Shown here one piece after another: positions 10,309-19,514 of a stretch of 64,000 bases of DNA. Below the pieces are notes generated by a model. The model saw nothing but the letters and a program-made list of their open reading frames with translations, was not told the DNA's origin and ran no database searches. Location: positions 167,686 through 231,685 of the forward strand of contig CAJJAZ010000003.1 of the NCBI GenBank assembly GCA_905182295.1, given 5' to 3'. The number at the start of each line of letters is the position of its first letter. Positions within the stretch are counted from its first letter, which is position 1. The DNA comes from an uncultured Flavobacteriaceae bacterium. Its GTDB lineage: Bacteria; Bacteroidota; Bacteroidia; Flavobacteriales; Flavobacteriaceae. The translations under genes were made by a program, and so were the position numbers.

Positions 10309-13300
10309 CTAATTCTTTTCCACAATTCTCAAAATATCTCCAAAGACCCCTCTAGCTGTTACTGTTGCTCCAGCACCAGCTCCTTGAATCACAATAGGCC
10401 TATCTCCATAAGATTCCGTGTATATTTCTATAATAGAATCTGCGCCTTTTACCTGTCCTAAGGGACTTTGCTTGGGCACTTTAGTTAAACGCGCACTGAG
10501 CTGCCCCTTGTCTGTTTGTAAATCACCATCTAAAACCCCTACATAACGAAGTACCTCATCTGGGGCTAAACCAGCTTTAATCTCTGCAAATATAAGATCT
10601 AATTTAGACATTTGTGCTAAGAATCCTGGGGCATCTAGCGACTGTAATCCCTCAGGGATTAAATTTTCAATCACGCCCTCTGAAAACTCATTCTTTAAGT
10701 CTAACTCTCTCGCTAAAATAAGTAGCTTCCTACCTACGTCATTTCCGCTGAGGTCTTCTCTTGGGTCTGGCTCTGTATAGCCTTTCCCTAAAGCCTCTTG
10801 AACGACTTGTGAGAAGGGAACGTCTGCAGTTGAAAAAGTATTGAATATATAACTGAGCGAGCCAGAGAACACCCCCCTAATCTGAGTGATGTTCTCTCCG
10901 GAAAGATGGAGTAATTTAATGGTATCTATGAGTGGCAATCCAGCACCTACATTGGTCTCATATAAGTATTGCTTTTGATATTCCCCAAGGGTTTTTCTCA
11001 GTGCTTTATATTGAGCAAAAGGCAGGGTGTTGGCAATTTTATTAGAAGAAACCAAGTCAAAACCATGGCGCACAAAGCCTTCGTAATGTTGAACAAACGC
11101 ACTACTTGCCGTATTATCTACAAGTATTAAATTCTCCAAATGCTGCTCCTGTGCGTAAGAAAAGAGGCCTTCAAAATTCAAAGGAGTCTCTGAACTAGCC
11201 AGGGAAGCACGCCAATCTTGAGTAGCAGTTCCAATACCCTGTCCATTCAACAACATTTTTTTAGAATTTATAAGGGCAAAAATCTGGAGTTTAATCCCTT
11301 TTCTCTCCTCTATTTGTGGGGCTGTCTTCAGGATCTGATCTATCAATGCACCGCCAACCTGTCCTACCCCTACCACAGCAATATTCACCTTTTTAGGTTG
11401 ACCAAAAATTTGGGCATGCATGACATTCAGTGCCTTATTCAAGTCTTTTTTAAGCAACACCATGGAGACATTTTTACCCGTCACCGTATTGTTAAATAAC
11501 AAAGGCACTATCTGGTTTTTAATGAGTGCATTGTAAGGCTTGTGAAAAGAACTCAAGTCTTGACCTACAATAGAAATAACGGACACCTGATCTACCGAAT
11601 ATATTCTGTTGACATCTTGGGCATAAAAATCTTGTTCAAATTCTCGCTCTAAGGAAATAATCGCCTTGGTGGCATCCTTTGCTGCAACCACCAAACCAAT
11701 GCCTCTTTCAGAAGAACCCTGAGAAATAATGCTGACACTAATATGGGCATTCCCTAGGGTTTTAAATATACGGGCGTCTACGCCTGCTTTCCCCAACAGC
11801 CCGCGTCCTTCTATATTTATAAGGCTCACATCTGCAATCACTGAGAGCGATTTAATACCAGCCTCTGTAGGCGTTGCACTGATGAGGGTCCCTTCGTTGT
11901 CTGCCTTAAAAGTATTTAAAATTCTAAGGGGGATATTTTTTTCGATCAGCGGGATAATGGTTTTGGCATGGAGTATGGTTGTCCCAAAATTAGCCAACTC
12001 ATTGGCCTCACTGTAAGACAAGGCGGCAATTTTTTTCGCCTCTGGAACCAAGCTAGGATCTGCTGTATAAATACCGTCTACATGGGTAAAGTTCTGAAGC
12101 TCACCCGCTTCTAAGAAACTCGCTATTAAAGCCGCTGAATAATTACTCCCATTACGGCCTAGCGTGGTGGTCTCTCCTTTCTCATTCGACCCTATAAAAC
12201 CGGTGAAAACAGGAACCATCTGCGGCGCTAAATCTTCATAAGCGGCCAGGATGCCTTTTTTTGACAGGGCCTCTTTTACCGACGCATTCCCAAAGTCACT
12301 GTTGGTTTTAATCAATGTCCTGGTATCTAAAAGTTGCGCGGCTATTCCATGTTCAGAGAGTAAATAAACCAGTGTTTTTGCAGACAGCAATTCTCCAAAA
12401 GACAAGACTTGGTCTTTGGTCTTTTCACTGTAATCTTTAATGAGTGCTACCCCAGCTAAAATCTGACTCAGTTGTTCAAAGTCATTGGCTAAAATAGGCT
12501 CCTTTAGTGGCATGGTTTGTTGGGCTTTGAAAAAGTCCAGGGCAGGATGATAGCCCTGGCCTTGGGACGCCAGTTCCAACAAACGTTCTAATTGGTCGGT
12601 GGCATTGTCTCTGGCAGAAACCACCAGGGCAATGGGTTGTGCCGCTTCTTTTTTGGCACCCACAATGTCGATCACTTTGGAAAGTCCCTCTCCATTGGCC
12701 AAGGAGGTGCCTCCAAATTTTAACACCTGCACCTTGGCCTTTGCCGCTTGGGGTTTAAATACACCAGTTAAAAGTACCTCTAACTGCTCAAATTCTAACA
12801 AAAAGGCATCGTGCCCATGCACAGAAGTAATTTCTCCATAGGTCACATTGGACTGAGATTGTGCCAGTTGCTTAAAGGTTTCTTTATTTTCACTGGCCGT
12901 AAAAAACAAATCTGAGTCTACCCCTATAATGTGAATATGGGTGTCACTTTCTTGTAATTTCCTAAAAGCTCCTGGGCCGTTTTTGGTAATGTCTATGGAT
13001 CGCAACAGCTGGTTCACTAATTTATAGGCTGACAACTGAAACCTAGATTGCAACTTTTCTCCATGGTGGGTAAGCCAACTCTCCACATTAAATACCTGAA
13101 GTGCCTCATTGGTGCTTCTATTAAAGCGCTGGTTAAAAGATTCAGGCGTTCTATAACACAACATGGCGTGCATGCGCGCGTCGTGTACAGGCTGCTTAGA
13201 ATTTAATAAAAATTGTTCTTGAATTTGACAATTGGCAATGAGCCAATCAGTAGATTTCCAATCAGACGCTACTGGAATAAGATGGGCGGTTATCTGTGGG

Positions 13301-13701
13301 TTTAAAGCCGCCATTTCCCATGCAATTCCACCACCAAGAGAACCCCCAATAATGGCGTAAAGTTTTGAAATTTCTAAGACTTCCAATCCTAATAAAAATA
13401 ACTGAGCCATGTCTTTGGCTACAAATTGTTTGTACTGCTCTATGACAAAACCGTCATATCCATTGCCAGGAATATTAAAAGCCAAGACCGCAAAACGATT
13501 CGTGTCAATGCATTTGTCTGGTCCAATAAGGGCAGACCACCAACCGTCCTCTCCTGCTACATTAGAATTTCCTGTAAGGGCATGGTTCACTAAAACAACA
13601 GGCGCCTGATCCAAAGGAAGACCAAAGTGCTCATAGCTCAAGGAAATGTCTTGTATATGATCCGACTGTGTTTTAAAGGCTTTTATAGCTAGTTTTTTCA
13701 T
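10309..13701 (-). CDS. thrA: Trifunctional fusion: homoserine O-acyltransferase - aspartokinase - homoserine dehydrogenase
   Basis: One 1130-residue chain joins three enzymes of the aspartate-to-methionine route. Residues 1-315 are a MetX-type alpha/beta hydrolase with NHALTGN at 39-45, the nucleophile elbow GGSLGG (S121), a late aspartate (VDSD, 261-264) and H297 in HGHDAF, so the catalytic triad looks intact. Residues about 324-630 are aspartokinase (KFGGTS at 328-333, VDGIYTADP), followed by an ACT regulatory region to about 765. Residues about 768-1130 are homoserine dehydrogenase (VGVGQVGG, NVGAGLPLIDT, GYTEPDPREDLSG). Acetyl versus succinyl specificity cannot be told from fold alone. 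It follows metY after 53 bases, which hold a hairpin (13717-13747). Confidence 0.93.
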   Translation of the reverse strand: MKKLAIKAFKTQSDHIQDISLSYEHFGLPLDQAPVVLVNHALTGNSNVAGEDGWWSALIGPDKCIDTNRFAVLAFNIPGNGYDGFVIEQYKQFVAKDMAQLFLLGLEVLEISKLYAIIGGSLGGGIAWEMAALNPQITAHLIPVASDWKSTDWLIANCQIQEQFLLNSKQPVHDARMHAMLCYRTPESFNQRFNRSTNEALQVFNVESWLTHHGEKLQSRFQLSAYKLVNQLLRSIDITKNGPGAFRKLQESDTHIHIIGVDSDLFFTASENKETFKQLAQSQSNVTYGEITSVHGHDAFLLEFEQLEVLLTGVFKPQAAKAKVQVLKFGGTSLANGEGLSKVIDIVGAKKEAAQPIALVVSARDNATDQLERLLELASQGQGYHPALDFFKAQQTMPLKEPILANDFEQLSQILAGVALIKDYSEKTKDQVLSFGELLSAKTLVYLLSEHGIAAQLLDTRTLIKTNSDFGNASVKEALSKKGILAAYEDLAPQMVPVFTGFIGSNEKGETTTLGRNGSNYSAALIASFLEAGELQNFTHVDGIYTADPSLVPEAKKIAALSYSEANELANFGTTILHAKTIIPLIEKNIPLRILNTFKADNEGTLISATPTEAGIKSLSVIADVSLINIEGRGLLGKAGVDARIFKTLGNAHISVSIISQGSSERGIGLVVAAKDATKAIISLEREFEQDFYAQDVNRIYSVDQVSVISIVGQDLSSFHKPYNALIKNQIVPLLFNNTVTGKNVSMVLLKKDLNKALNVMHAQIFGQPKKVNIAVVGVGQVGGALIDQILKTAPQIEERKGIKLQIFALINSKKMLLNGQGIGTATQDWRASLASSETPLNFEGLFSYAQEQHLENLILVDNTASSAFVQHYEGFVRHGFDLVSSNKIANTLPFAQYKALRKTLGEYQKQYLYETNVGAGLPLIDTIKLLHLSGENITQIRGVFSGSLSYIFNTFSTADVPFSQVVQEALGKGYTEPDPREDLSGNDVGRKLLILARELDLKNEFSEGVIENLIPEGLQSLDAPGFLAQMSKLDLIFAEIKAGLAPDEVLRYVGVLDGDLQTDKGQLSARLTKVPKQSPLGQVKGADSIIEIYTESYGDRPIVIQGAGAGATVTARGVFGDILRIVEKN

Positions 13702-13716
13702 AAAAAATAAAATAAA

Positions 13717-13747
13717 GTGCCTACTCTTTTTAAAAAAAAGCAGGCAC
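13717..13747 (-). other. Intercistronic hairpin between metY and metX-thrA
   Basis: GTGCCT and AGGCAC flank an AT-rich loop with runs of T and A in the 53-base gap between two co-directional genes. The U-run is inside the loop, so it is not a standard terminator. It may set relative mRNA stability or act as a weak attenuator; no function is shown. Confidence 0.4.
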
Positions 13748-13754
13748 AGAATAA

Positions 13755-15056
13755 TTACACCAATTGTGTGGCTTTAATGGTTTCAAAAACAGCGGTTAAG
13801 TCTGCCTTTAAATCTTCTATATCTTCTAATCCAACAGACAACCTAATGAGGTCTTGCGTTACGCCAGTGGTCAATTGAGCGTCTGGAGATAATTGCTGGT
13901 GTGTGGTACTCGCAGGGTGTATAATCAGTGATTTACTGTCTCCTATGTTCGCCAATAAAGAGAATAATTTGGTTTCATTGGCTACTTTTTTAGCAGATTC
14001 AAAACCGCCTTTTACCCCAAAAGTAACAATACCGCTGTGCCCCTTAGGCAAATAGGTTTTTGCTATTTCATGATACGCACTAGAAGCCAAACCTGGGTAG
14101 TTTACCCAAGAAACCAGTTCTTGTGCTTCTAGCCAAGAGGCCAATGCTAAGGCATTCTCTGAATGCTTCGCAATTCTAATGGTCAAGGTTTCTAAACCTT
14201 GCAAAATCTGAAAGGCATTAAAAGGACTAATCGCAGCACCGTAATCTCTAAGACCTTCAATCCTGACTTTAGCAATAAAAGACGCAGCCCCTAAAGCTTC
14301 TTGGTAAATGAGTCCGTGGTAGCCAGCAGAAGGCTCTGTAAATTCAGGAAATTTCCCATTACTCCAATCAAAGGTTCCAGCGTCTATAATGGCCCCACCC
14401 AATGCGGTTCCATTTCCGTTAATATACTTGGTCAGAGAATGAATCACAATATTGGCTCCGTGTGCTATAGGGTTTAACAATGCTGGAGTGGCCACGGTAT
14501 TGTCTACAATAAAGGGCACCTTAGCCGCTTTTGAATAGGCAGCGATAGCCTTTAAATCCAATACATCTAATTTTGGATTCCCCAAAGACTCTGCAAAGAA
14601 AGCCCTGGTGTTTTCTTGTACCGCTGCTTCAAAATTAGCAGGATCTGAAGGGTCTACAAAAGTAGTTGTAATCCCCAACCTGGGTAAAGTAACAGCCAGT
14701 AAGTTATAGGTGCCTCCGTACAAACTACTAGAGGCCACAATATGGTCTCCCGCTTTTAAAAGCACTAGTAAGGAAGTCGCAATGGCTGCGGTCCCAGAAG
14801 CAGTTACTACGGAAGCAATTCCACCCTCTAAAGCCGCCAAACGCTGCTCTAAAATGTCTGTGGTAGGGTTGTTAATTCTGGTGTAAATATTTCCTGGCTC
14901 CGCCAAAGAAAATAAATTGGCCGCATGTTCTGCGCTGTCAAAGACATAGGCAGTACTTTGATAAATAGGCACAGCTCTTGTGCCTCCAGTTAATTTTGGA
15001 TCGTGCCCAGCGTGTAAAGCGTTTGTGGCAAATTGTTTGTTTTTTTCGGTGCTCAT
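13755..15056 (-). CDS. metY: O-acetylhomoserine sulfhydrylase
   Basis: Converts O-acetylhomoserine and sulfide to homocysteine. The protein has 433 residues, the longer length typical of MetY rather than MetB/MetZ. It starts FATNALHAGHDP, has the PLP lysine in HSLTKYINGNGTALGG, and ends with the IIHPASTTHQQL segment. It is the first gene after the SAM-I riboswitch and starts a same-strand run metY, metX-thrA, metZ, metH, metF of about 10.7 kb, which goes from aspartyl phosphate to methionine. AdoMet is expected to switch the whole run off. Confidence 0.93.
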   Translation of the reverse strand: MSTEKNKQFATNALHAGHDPKLTGGTRAVPIYQSTAYVFDSAEHAANLFSLAEPGNIYTRINNPTTDILEQRLAALEGGIASVVTASGTAAIATSLLVLLKAGDHIVASSSLYGGTYNLLAVTLPRLGITTTFVDPSDPANFEAAVQENTRAFFAESLGNPKLDVLDLKAIAAYSKAAKVPFIVDNTVATPALLNPIAHGANIVIHSLTKYINGNGTALGGAIIDAGTFDWSNGKFPEFTEPSAGYHGLIYQEALGAASFIAKVRIEGLRDYGAAISPFNAFQILQGLETLTIRIAKHSENALALASWLEAQELVSWVNYPGLASSAYHEIAKTYLPKGHSGIVTFGVKGGFESAKKVANETKLFSLLANIGDSKSLIIHPASTTHQQLSPDAQLTTGVTQDLIRLSVGLEDIEDLKADLTAVFETIKATQLV

Positions 15057-15094
15057 GATTTTTGTTTTTTAATGTTAAAAAAAATAATTAAAAA

Positions 15095-15130
15095 GCCAAA
15101 CCCCCTATAGCGGCGCCACTAGATGGGTGA
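15095..15130 (-). promoter_or_regulatory. Possible SAM-I expression platform hairpin
   Basis: On the minus strand ACCC...TAGTG-GCGC-CGCTA...GGGGT forms an imperfect GC-rich stem, followed by TTTGGCTTTTT and later a T8 run, between the aptamer and metY. It may be the riboswitch's terminator, but mismatches make that uncertain. A second small hairpin, GCTTAC-CGTCT-GTAAGC (15176-15160), lies between it and the aptamer. Confidence 0.4.
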
Positions 15131-15180
15131 AAATCGAAAAAGTTACATAAGAAAGTTCGCTTACAGACGGTAAGCATTCC

Positions 15181-15284
15181 GGTTATCTATTCTCAAATGA
15201 GATAGAATGTAGCACCTTCTTTGTACTATACAAAGGGTTGCTAAGGCTTCACAGGGTCTAATCCCTCCGCCTTTCTTGATAACT
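15181..15284 (-). ncRNA. SAM-I (S-box) riboswitch upstream of metY
   Basis: The minus strand carries the S-box core: TTATCAAGAAAGGCGGAGGG, then GTGAAGCCTTAGCAACCC and AAGGTGCTACATTC. P1 closes between GTTATC (15283-15278) and GATAAC (15187-15182); a P3 hairpin is TTTGTA-TAG-TACAAA. This is the SAM-I aptamer, which binds S-adenosylmethionine. It precedes a complete methionine operon, as expected. Confidence 0.93.
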
Positions 15285-15310
15285 ATTCAATAAATGTTTG
15301 AACTTATTTT

Positions 15311-15318
15311 CAAAGATA
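15311..15318 (-). promoter_or_regulatory. -7 element for the metY leader
   Basis: TATCTTTG on the minus strand matches the Bacteroidota -7 consensus TAnnTTTG exactly. A start about seven bases downstream falls just before the SAM-I aptamer. No clear -33 TTTG is visible. Confidence 0.55.
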
Positions 15319-15357
15319 CTGCAAGTGGGTTAAAGTACCCACTCACAGCGACTTATA

Positions 15358-16614
15358 TCACAAATCAAAGGCTTTTTGTACCTCTGACACTTTATCTAAT
15401 TGTTCCCATGTAAATAGGGTCACTTCTTTCTCTACCCTCCCGTTGTAAGGAGATTCAAAAACTTTGGTTACTTTTCTAGGTGTTTTACCCATATGACCAT
15501 AAGCGGCAGTCTCTAAATAAATAGGGTTGCGCAATTGCAAACGCTCCTCAATAGCATGTGGACGCATATCAAAAATGGCTCCTACTTTTTTAGCTATTTC
15601 ACCATCTGTTAGGCCTGTGGCCGATGTCCCATAGGTATCTACATAGATACTAGTAGGCTTCACCACACCAATGGCATAACTGAGTTGAACCAGAATTTCT
15701 GAAGCCACTCCAGCAGCCACTAAATTCTTAGCTGCATGCCTGGCTGCATAGGCAGCCGAACGGTCTACCTTAGAAGGATCTTTACCACTAAAAGCACCCC
15801 CTCCATGGGCGCCTTTACCTCCGTAAGTATCCACAATAATTTTTCTTCCTGTTAAACCAGTGTCTCCATGAGGACCACCAATCACAAACTTACCCGTAGG
15901 GTTAATATAATAGGTGATCTGGTCATTAAACAAGGCCTGCACATGGTCAGGAAACTGAGCAATCACTCTTGGTAAAAGCTTTTCAATAATATCTTTTTTG
16001 ATGGTATCTAACATAGCCTGATCGTCTTCCAAAAAAGGATCATGCTGCGTAGAAACTACAATAGCATCTATTCTTTGTGGTAGGTTTTCATCTGAATATT
16101 CAATAGTTACTTGGGCTTTAGCGTCTGGTCTGAGGTAAGAAATCTCTGTCCCCTCTCTTCTCATGGCTGCCAGTTCCTCTAAGATTTTATGAGAAATATC
16201 TAGGGCCAAAGGCATGAAATTCTCCGTTTCTTTGGTCGCATAACCAAACATCATTCCTTGGTCTCCTGCGCCTTGCTCTTCTTTTGAACCCCTGTCTACC
16301 CCTTGGTTAATATCCTGAGACTGCTCGTGTATTAAAGAAATAACTCCACAAGAGTCTCCACTGAACTGATACGCCCCTTTGGTATAGCCAATTTTGTTGA
16401 TTACATCTCTGGCTATTTGCTGAACGTCTAAATACGTATTGCTTTTTACTTCTCCTGCCAAGACTACTTGACCAGTAGTTACCAGTGTTTCACAAGCCAC
16501 TTTGCTCTGAGGGTCAAAGGCCAAAAAATTATCTAATAAGGCATCTGATATTTGATCTGCAATTTTATCTGGGTGTCCCTCACTCACAGATTCTGAAGTA
16601 AATAAATAAGCCAT
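15358..16614 (-). CDS. metK: S-adenosylmethionine synthetase
   Basis: Makes AdoMet from methionine and ATP. The 418-residue protein has [15 protein letters not shown] near the start (catalytic His), [12 protein letters not shown] as the ATP-binding segment, and the [20 protein letters not shown]-loop-like motif. It lies directly upstream of the SAM-I operon but has its own promoter and its own, different AdoMet-sensing leader (SAM-II-like, 16692-16762). AdoMet synthesis and methionine synthesis thus appear to be regulated by the same metabolite through separate RNA elements. Confidence 0.97.
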   Translation of the reverse strand: MAYLFTSESVSEGHPDKIADQISDALLDNFLAFDPQSKVACETLVTTGQVVLAGEVKSNTYLDVQQIARDVINKIGYTKGAYQFSGDSCGVISLIHEQSQDINQGVDRGSKEEQGAGDQGMMFGYATKETENFMPLALDISHKILEELAAMRREGTEISYLRPDAKAQVTIEYSDENLPQRIDAIVVSTQHDPFLEDDQAMLDTIKKDIIEKLLPRVIAQFPDHVQALFNDQITYYINPTGKFVIGGPHGDTGLTGRKIIVDTYGGKGAHGGGAFSGKDPSKVDRSAAYAARHAAKNLVAAGVASEILVQLSYAIGVVKPTSIYVDTYGTSATGLTDGEIAKKVGAIFDMRPHAIEERLQLRNPIYLETAAYGHMGKTPRKVTKVFESPYNGRVEKEVTLFTWEQLDKVSEVQKAFDL

Positions 16615-16668
16615 AGCATCAATTTTAAAGTTGACGAGTGCGAATTTGACTTGTTAGCGGGGTTGTAT

Positions 16669-16689
16669 CACCACATGGAACATGTAGTG
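16669..16689 (-). other. Hairpin between SAM-II aptamer and metK
   Basis: CACTACATG-TTC-CATGTGGTG on the minus strand forms a 9 bp stem (one G-U). No T-run follows, so it is not a simple terminator. It lies 55 bases before the metK ATG and may be part of the expression platform. Confidence 0.5.
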
Positions 16690-16691
16690 AA

Positions 16692-16762
16692 CTGCTTTAG
16701 CACTTTTTTTTACATGAGCCTTAGCTATGTAAAGAGGTTGCAATCAGTCAAATCCTTCCTCT
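16692..16762 (-). ncRNA. SAM-II-like riboswitch with an inserted hairpin, upstream of metK
   Basis: The minus strand reads AGAGG (16762-16758), then GATTTGACTGATTGC (16754-16740), CCTCT (16737-16733), and ends AAAAAAGTGCTAAAGCAG. This follows the SAM-II layout: P1 AGAGG/CCTCT, a GAUUU...UUGC loop, and a 3' GCUAAA tail. The loop's CTG can pair with the terminal CAG to form the pseudoknot. The unusual part is an extra 7 bp hairpin, TTTACAT/ATGTAAA (16733-16709), in the loop before the A-run. The match is by eye; a covariance-model search (Rfam RF00521) would settle it. Confidence 0.72.
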
Positions 16763-16776
16763 AAATAAATATGAGA

Positions 16777-16784
16777 CAAATGTA
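16777..16784 (-). promoter_or_regulatory. -7 element for metK
   Basis: TACATTTG on the minus strand is an exact match to TAnnTTTG. A start about seven bases downstream would put the 5' end next to the first base of the SAM-II-like aptamer, which supports both calls. Confidence 0.6.
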
Positions 16785-16826
16785 TGGTAGGTTTATTTTA
16801 TAATCAAAAAAATCTTCACTTTTTTT

Positions 16827-19514
16827 TTACAAATCGTATTTAAGCTTAAACACCACATACCTAGGCTGTACCATATAAGCAGAAGAACTAATAAATAAAT
16901 CATTAAATCCGTCCTGATTTAGGGCCTCCGTATTCAAGGTATTGGTCACTTGAATATTGTACTCCCACTTGCTGTCTTTTTTCTGATAAGAGAGGTTGGC
17001 GTTTAAAAACGCATATTCATTGTCTGCTGTTTCAGCAGCATCTCTGTAGTGGTAATAATCGTAGCTTGATGTAAAAATAAAGGATTTTAAAAACAACATA
17101 TCCAATTTTGCAAAAGGCCTATCCGTATAGAAAGTACTTAACCTACCCGCATTATTATAATCATTTACGGTGTAGGAATAGCCCAGTTCTAGATTGGGTG
17201 CAGACCTAAAATTAGTCGCCATAGAACCTCTATAGGTCTGGGTAAAAGACTTGGACACCCTTGGGGTGTTGTTTATCACATTGTTCAAAATAGATTGTGA
17301 AAAGTTGGCCCTACTACTCACTTTAATTTTTCCAAAAGTCCTTTGATAATTTGCCGAACCTGTAAACGTCTCGTCTGGTAAAGCGGCATTAATGGTTGTA
17401 TTTACCTGGTTTATTCCAGTAATGACCCCAGCATTTTTAAAGGCGTCTATTCTTTTATTATAAGCGAAATTGGCAAATATGTTTTGAAAATTAAACATAT
17501 TAAAACTAAAGAAATTCAAACTAGCACTATGGTATAAAGCGCTTTCCAAATCTCTATTTCCCTGATAGATGGCGTTGTAATTGCTAAAAACATATCCGGC
17601 CGCCAGGTTATTAATGTCTGTAAACTCTCTAGCAATGCTGTAATTTAAGCGAATGTTTTCTGACTTTCTCATCTGAAAATTCACGAATAAATCGGGTACA
17701 ATATTGGTCAGTTGGTCGGTGACTGAGTTACCCAATTGGGTATTGGTCGCTTTGTAGGTGTGCACATTAAATCCAGGGTTAAAAGTGAATTTTCCAGAAA
17801 TAACTTTGTAATGAAAACCCGCATATAGGTCCTGGAAATCAAAAGTCACCTCATTATTAAATAAATCACCCTCTAGAGAGGCCGGGGCATTTCCTTCTAG
17901 CAATTCAAATATATTGGATTGAAAAGACTGCTTACTCAGCGTAGTACCCAGACTAAAATTTAAATTACTCTTGGGTCCTGTCACTAAGTAATAATCCAGC
18001 TTAGCATCTAATTTGTTGGTGGTGACTTCCTGGCCTTGATTGATGTTAAAACCGAGCCCATTTCCTACCAATGGCAATACGCCATTAAAGGGCTCCTGCG
18101 TTCTTACCGCATGGTAAAAAGGATCTTCCTTTTGGTACATATGCTGCCCTTGAAAGGCAAATATATGCTGCTCGGAAAGGGTGTAATACAATCCTGTATT
18201 TTGAGTTACCGTAATTGGATCCTGGGTCTTGTTCTCTACAATATCTTCATTGACCAACGCCCTAGAAGAAAGCATTCTTTCCTCTTCTTGAGAAGACTGC
18301 TTCAATAGCACATCATAATCCCATTGTAAAAGGGCAGACGGCTTATACCTAGCACTTAGTTTGCCTAATCCCAAAGTCGCTTTCTGATCTGTATTGGTGG
18401 TGGATTGCTCTGTCTGATTAGACACTATAAACTGTCTCGCTGTAACTGTTTCCAAAAGGGTTCCCGTATAAGAGTATATGGCAAAACCACTCAGATCTAA
18501 AGCTGGTGTGGCAGCGTAATTAAAATTGGCCGCAGCAAATTTTGTGTCTATGGCTTTGGCCCTATTGTTTTGCAACAATGAAATACCCAGTGAATTATTC
18601 GTGGCGTTAAACTGGGTTCCTCCTGCCCTACTAAAATTGGCCATGCCTCCTGTGAAATTAAAGAAATCTCTGGGCGTAAAAGGCAGTTCTCCAATATTAT
18701 TAATATCTGTAATTAGATTTACCGAAAACTTTGGACTGTAAAAAAAAACTTTTGGGTGCGCCAAGAAGGTATTGTCCAAACCTTTCCCTGCGGTGATTTC
18801 CCCAAACCAAAAACGCTCCTTCCCCTCTTTGAGCTTAATATTAATCGCTATATTATCTTGGTTGTTGGTCACCCCACTCAATTGGCTTACCTCAGAATAA
18901 TTCCTGAGCACCTCAACTTTAGAAACAGCATTGGCCGGAATATTCTTTGTAGCTAGTTTGGTGTCTCCGTCAAAGAAATCTTTACCGTTCACCATAATTT
19001 TACCCACTTTTTTACCCTCAGCTTCTATTTCACCCTCGTCATTTATTTCTAAGCCTGGAAGCTTCTTAATGACGTCGGCTAATTTTTTCTCAGTGCCACT
19101 AACAAAAGAATCTGTATTGTACACAATAGTATCGCCCTGAATGGTCACCGGTATTTCATAGGTAAGCTCCACCTCATCTAAGGCCTCTGCCTGGGGGTCT
19201 AGTGACACATCCTTTAAAAAATCCTGTAAAGTGGTCGTAACCAGATACTCTTTTGGTCTGAAACCAATATAACTCACCTTGACCCTATAAGTGGTATTGG
19301 CATTAACTATAATTTTATAGCGACCATTTGGATCCGTAATACCAAAACCATCTAAGGCTTTAGTGGCGTCATTAATAGCCACTACATTGGCCATATCTAA
19401 ACCCACACCCAAAGAATCTTTAACGACTCCTGTAATGGTTACTTTTTGTGCTTGAACCAATTGTACAAAGCCAAACAAAAGTGTAGCCAAGACATATTTT
19501 AAACTTTTTCTCAT
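16827..19514 (-). CDS. TonB-receptor-like outer-membrane beta-barrel protein
   Basis: An 895-residue outer-membrane protein. It has a signal peptide (basic start, hydrophobic run to about 22, cleavage at VQAQ), then a CarboxypepD_reg-like domain (KVTITGVVKDSLGVG, about 24-110). A plug-like region (KVGKIMVNGKDFFDGDT, SKVEVLRNYSEV, about 130-230) precedes a long beta-barrel typical of the OMP_b-brl_3 family. Barrels of this group are usually annotated as TonB-dependent receptors; the ligand is unknown. Its ATG overlaps the stop of the GLPGLI gene by one base (TAATG), so the two are translated as a pair. Such GLPGLI-barrel pairs recur in Bacteroidota without a defined role. Confidence 0.82.
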   Translation of the reverse strand: MRKSLKYVLATLLFGFVQLVQAQKVTITGVVKDSLGVGLDMANVVAINDATKALDGFGITDPNGRYKIIVNANTTYRVKVSYIGFRPKEYLVTTTLQDFLKDVSLDPQAEALDEVELTYEIPVTIQGDTIVYNTDSFVSGTEKKLADVIKKLPGLEINDEGEIEAEGKKVGKIMVNGKDFFDGDTKLATKNIPANAVSKVEVLRNYSEVSQLSGVTNNQDNIAINIKLKEGKERFWFGEITAGKGLDNTFLAHPKVFFYSPKFSVNLITDINNIGELPFTPRDFFNFTGGMANFSRAGGTQFNATNNSLGISLLQNNRAKAIDTKFAAANFNYAATPALDLSGFAIYSYTGTLLETVTARQFIVSNQTEQSTTNTDQKATLGLGKLSARYKPSALLQWDYDVLLKQSSQEEERMLSSRALVNEDIVENKTQDPITVTQNTGLYYTLSEQHIFAFQGQHMYQKEDPFYHAVRTQEPFNGVLPLVGNGLGFNINQGQEVTTNKLDAKLDYYLVTGPKSNLNFSLGTTLSKQSFQSNIFELLEGNAPASLEGDLFNNEVTFDFQDLYAGFHYKVISGKFTFNPGFNVHTYKATNTQLGNSVTDQLTNIVPDLFVNFQMRKSENIRLNYSIAREFTDINNLAAGYVFSNYNAIYQGNRDLESALYHSASLNFFSFNMFNFQNIFANFAYNKRIDAFKNAGVITGINQVNTTINAALPDETFTGSANYQRTFGKIKVSSRANFSQSILNNVINNTPRVSKSFTQTYRGSMATNFRSAPNLELGYSYTVNDYNNAGRLSTFYTDRPFAKLDMLFLKSFIFTSSYDYYHYRDAAETADNEYAFLNANLSYQKKDSKWEYNIQVTNTLNTEALNQDGFNDLFISSSAYMVQPRYVVFKLKYDL

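Noticed and set aside
10108..10461. 117-codon plus-strand frame spanning the metZ start and metX-thrA end
   Set aside because: It is antisense to two clear genes; low complexity with no family resemblance.
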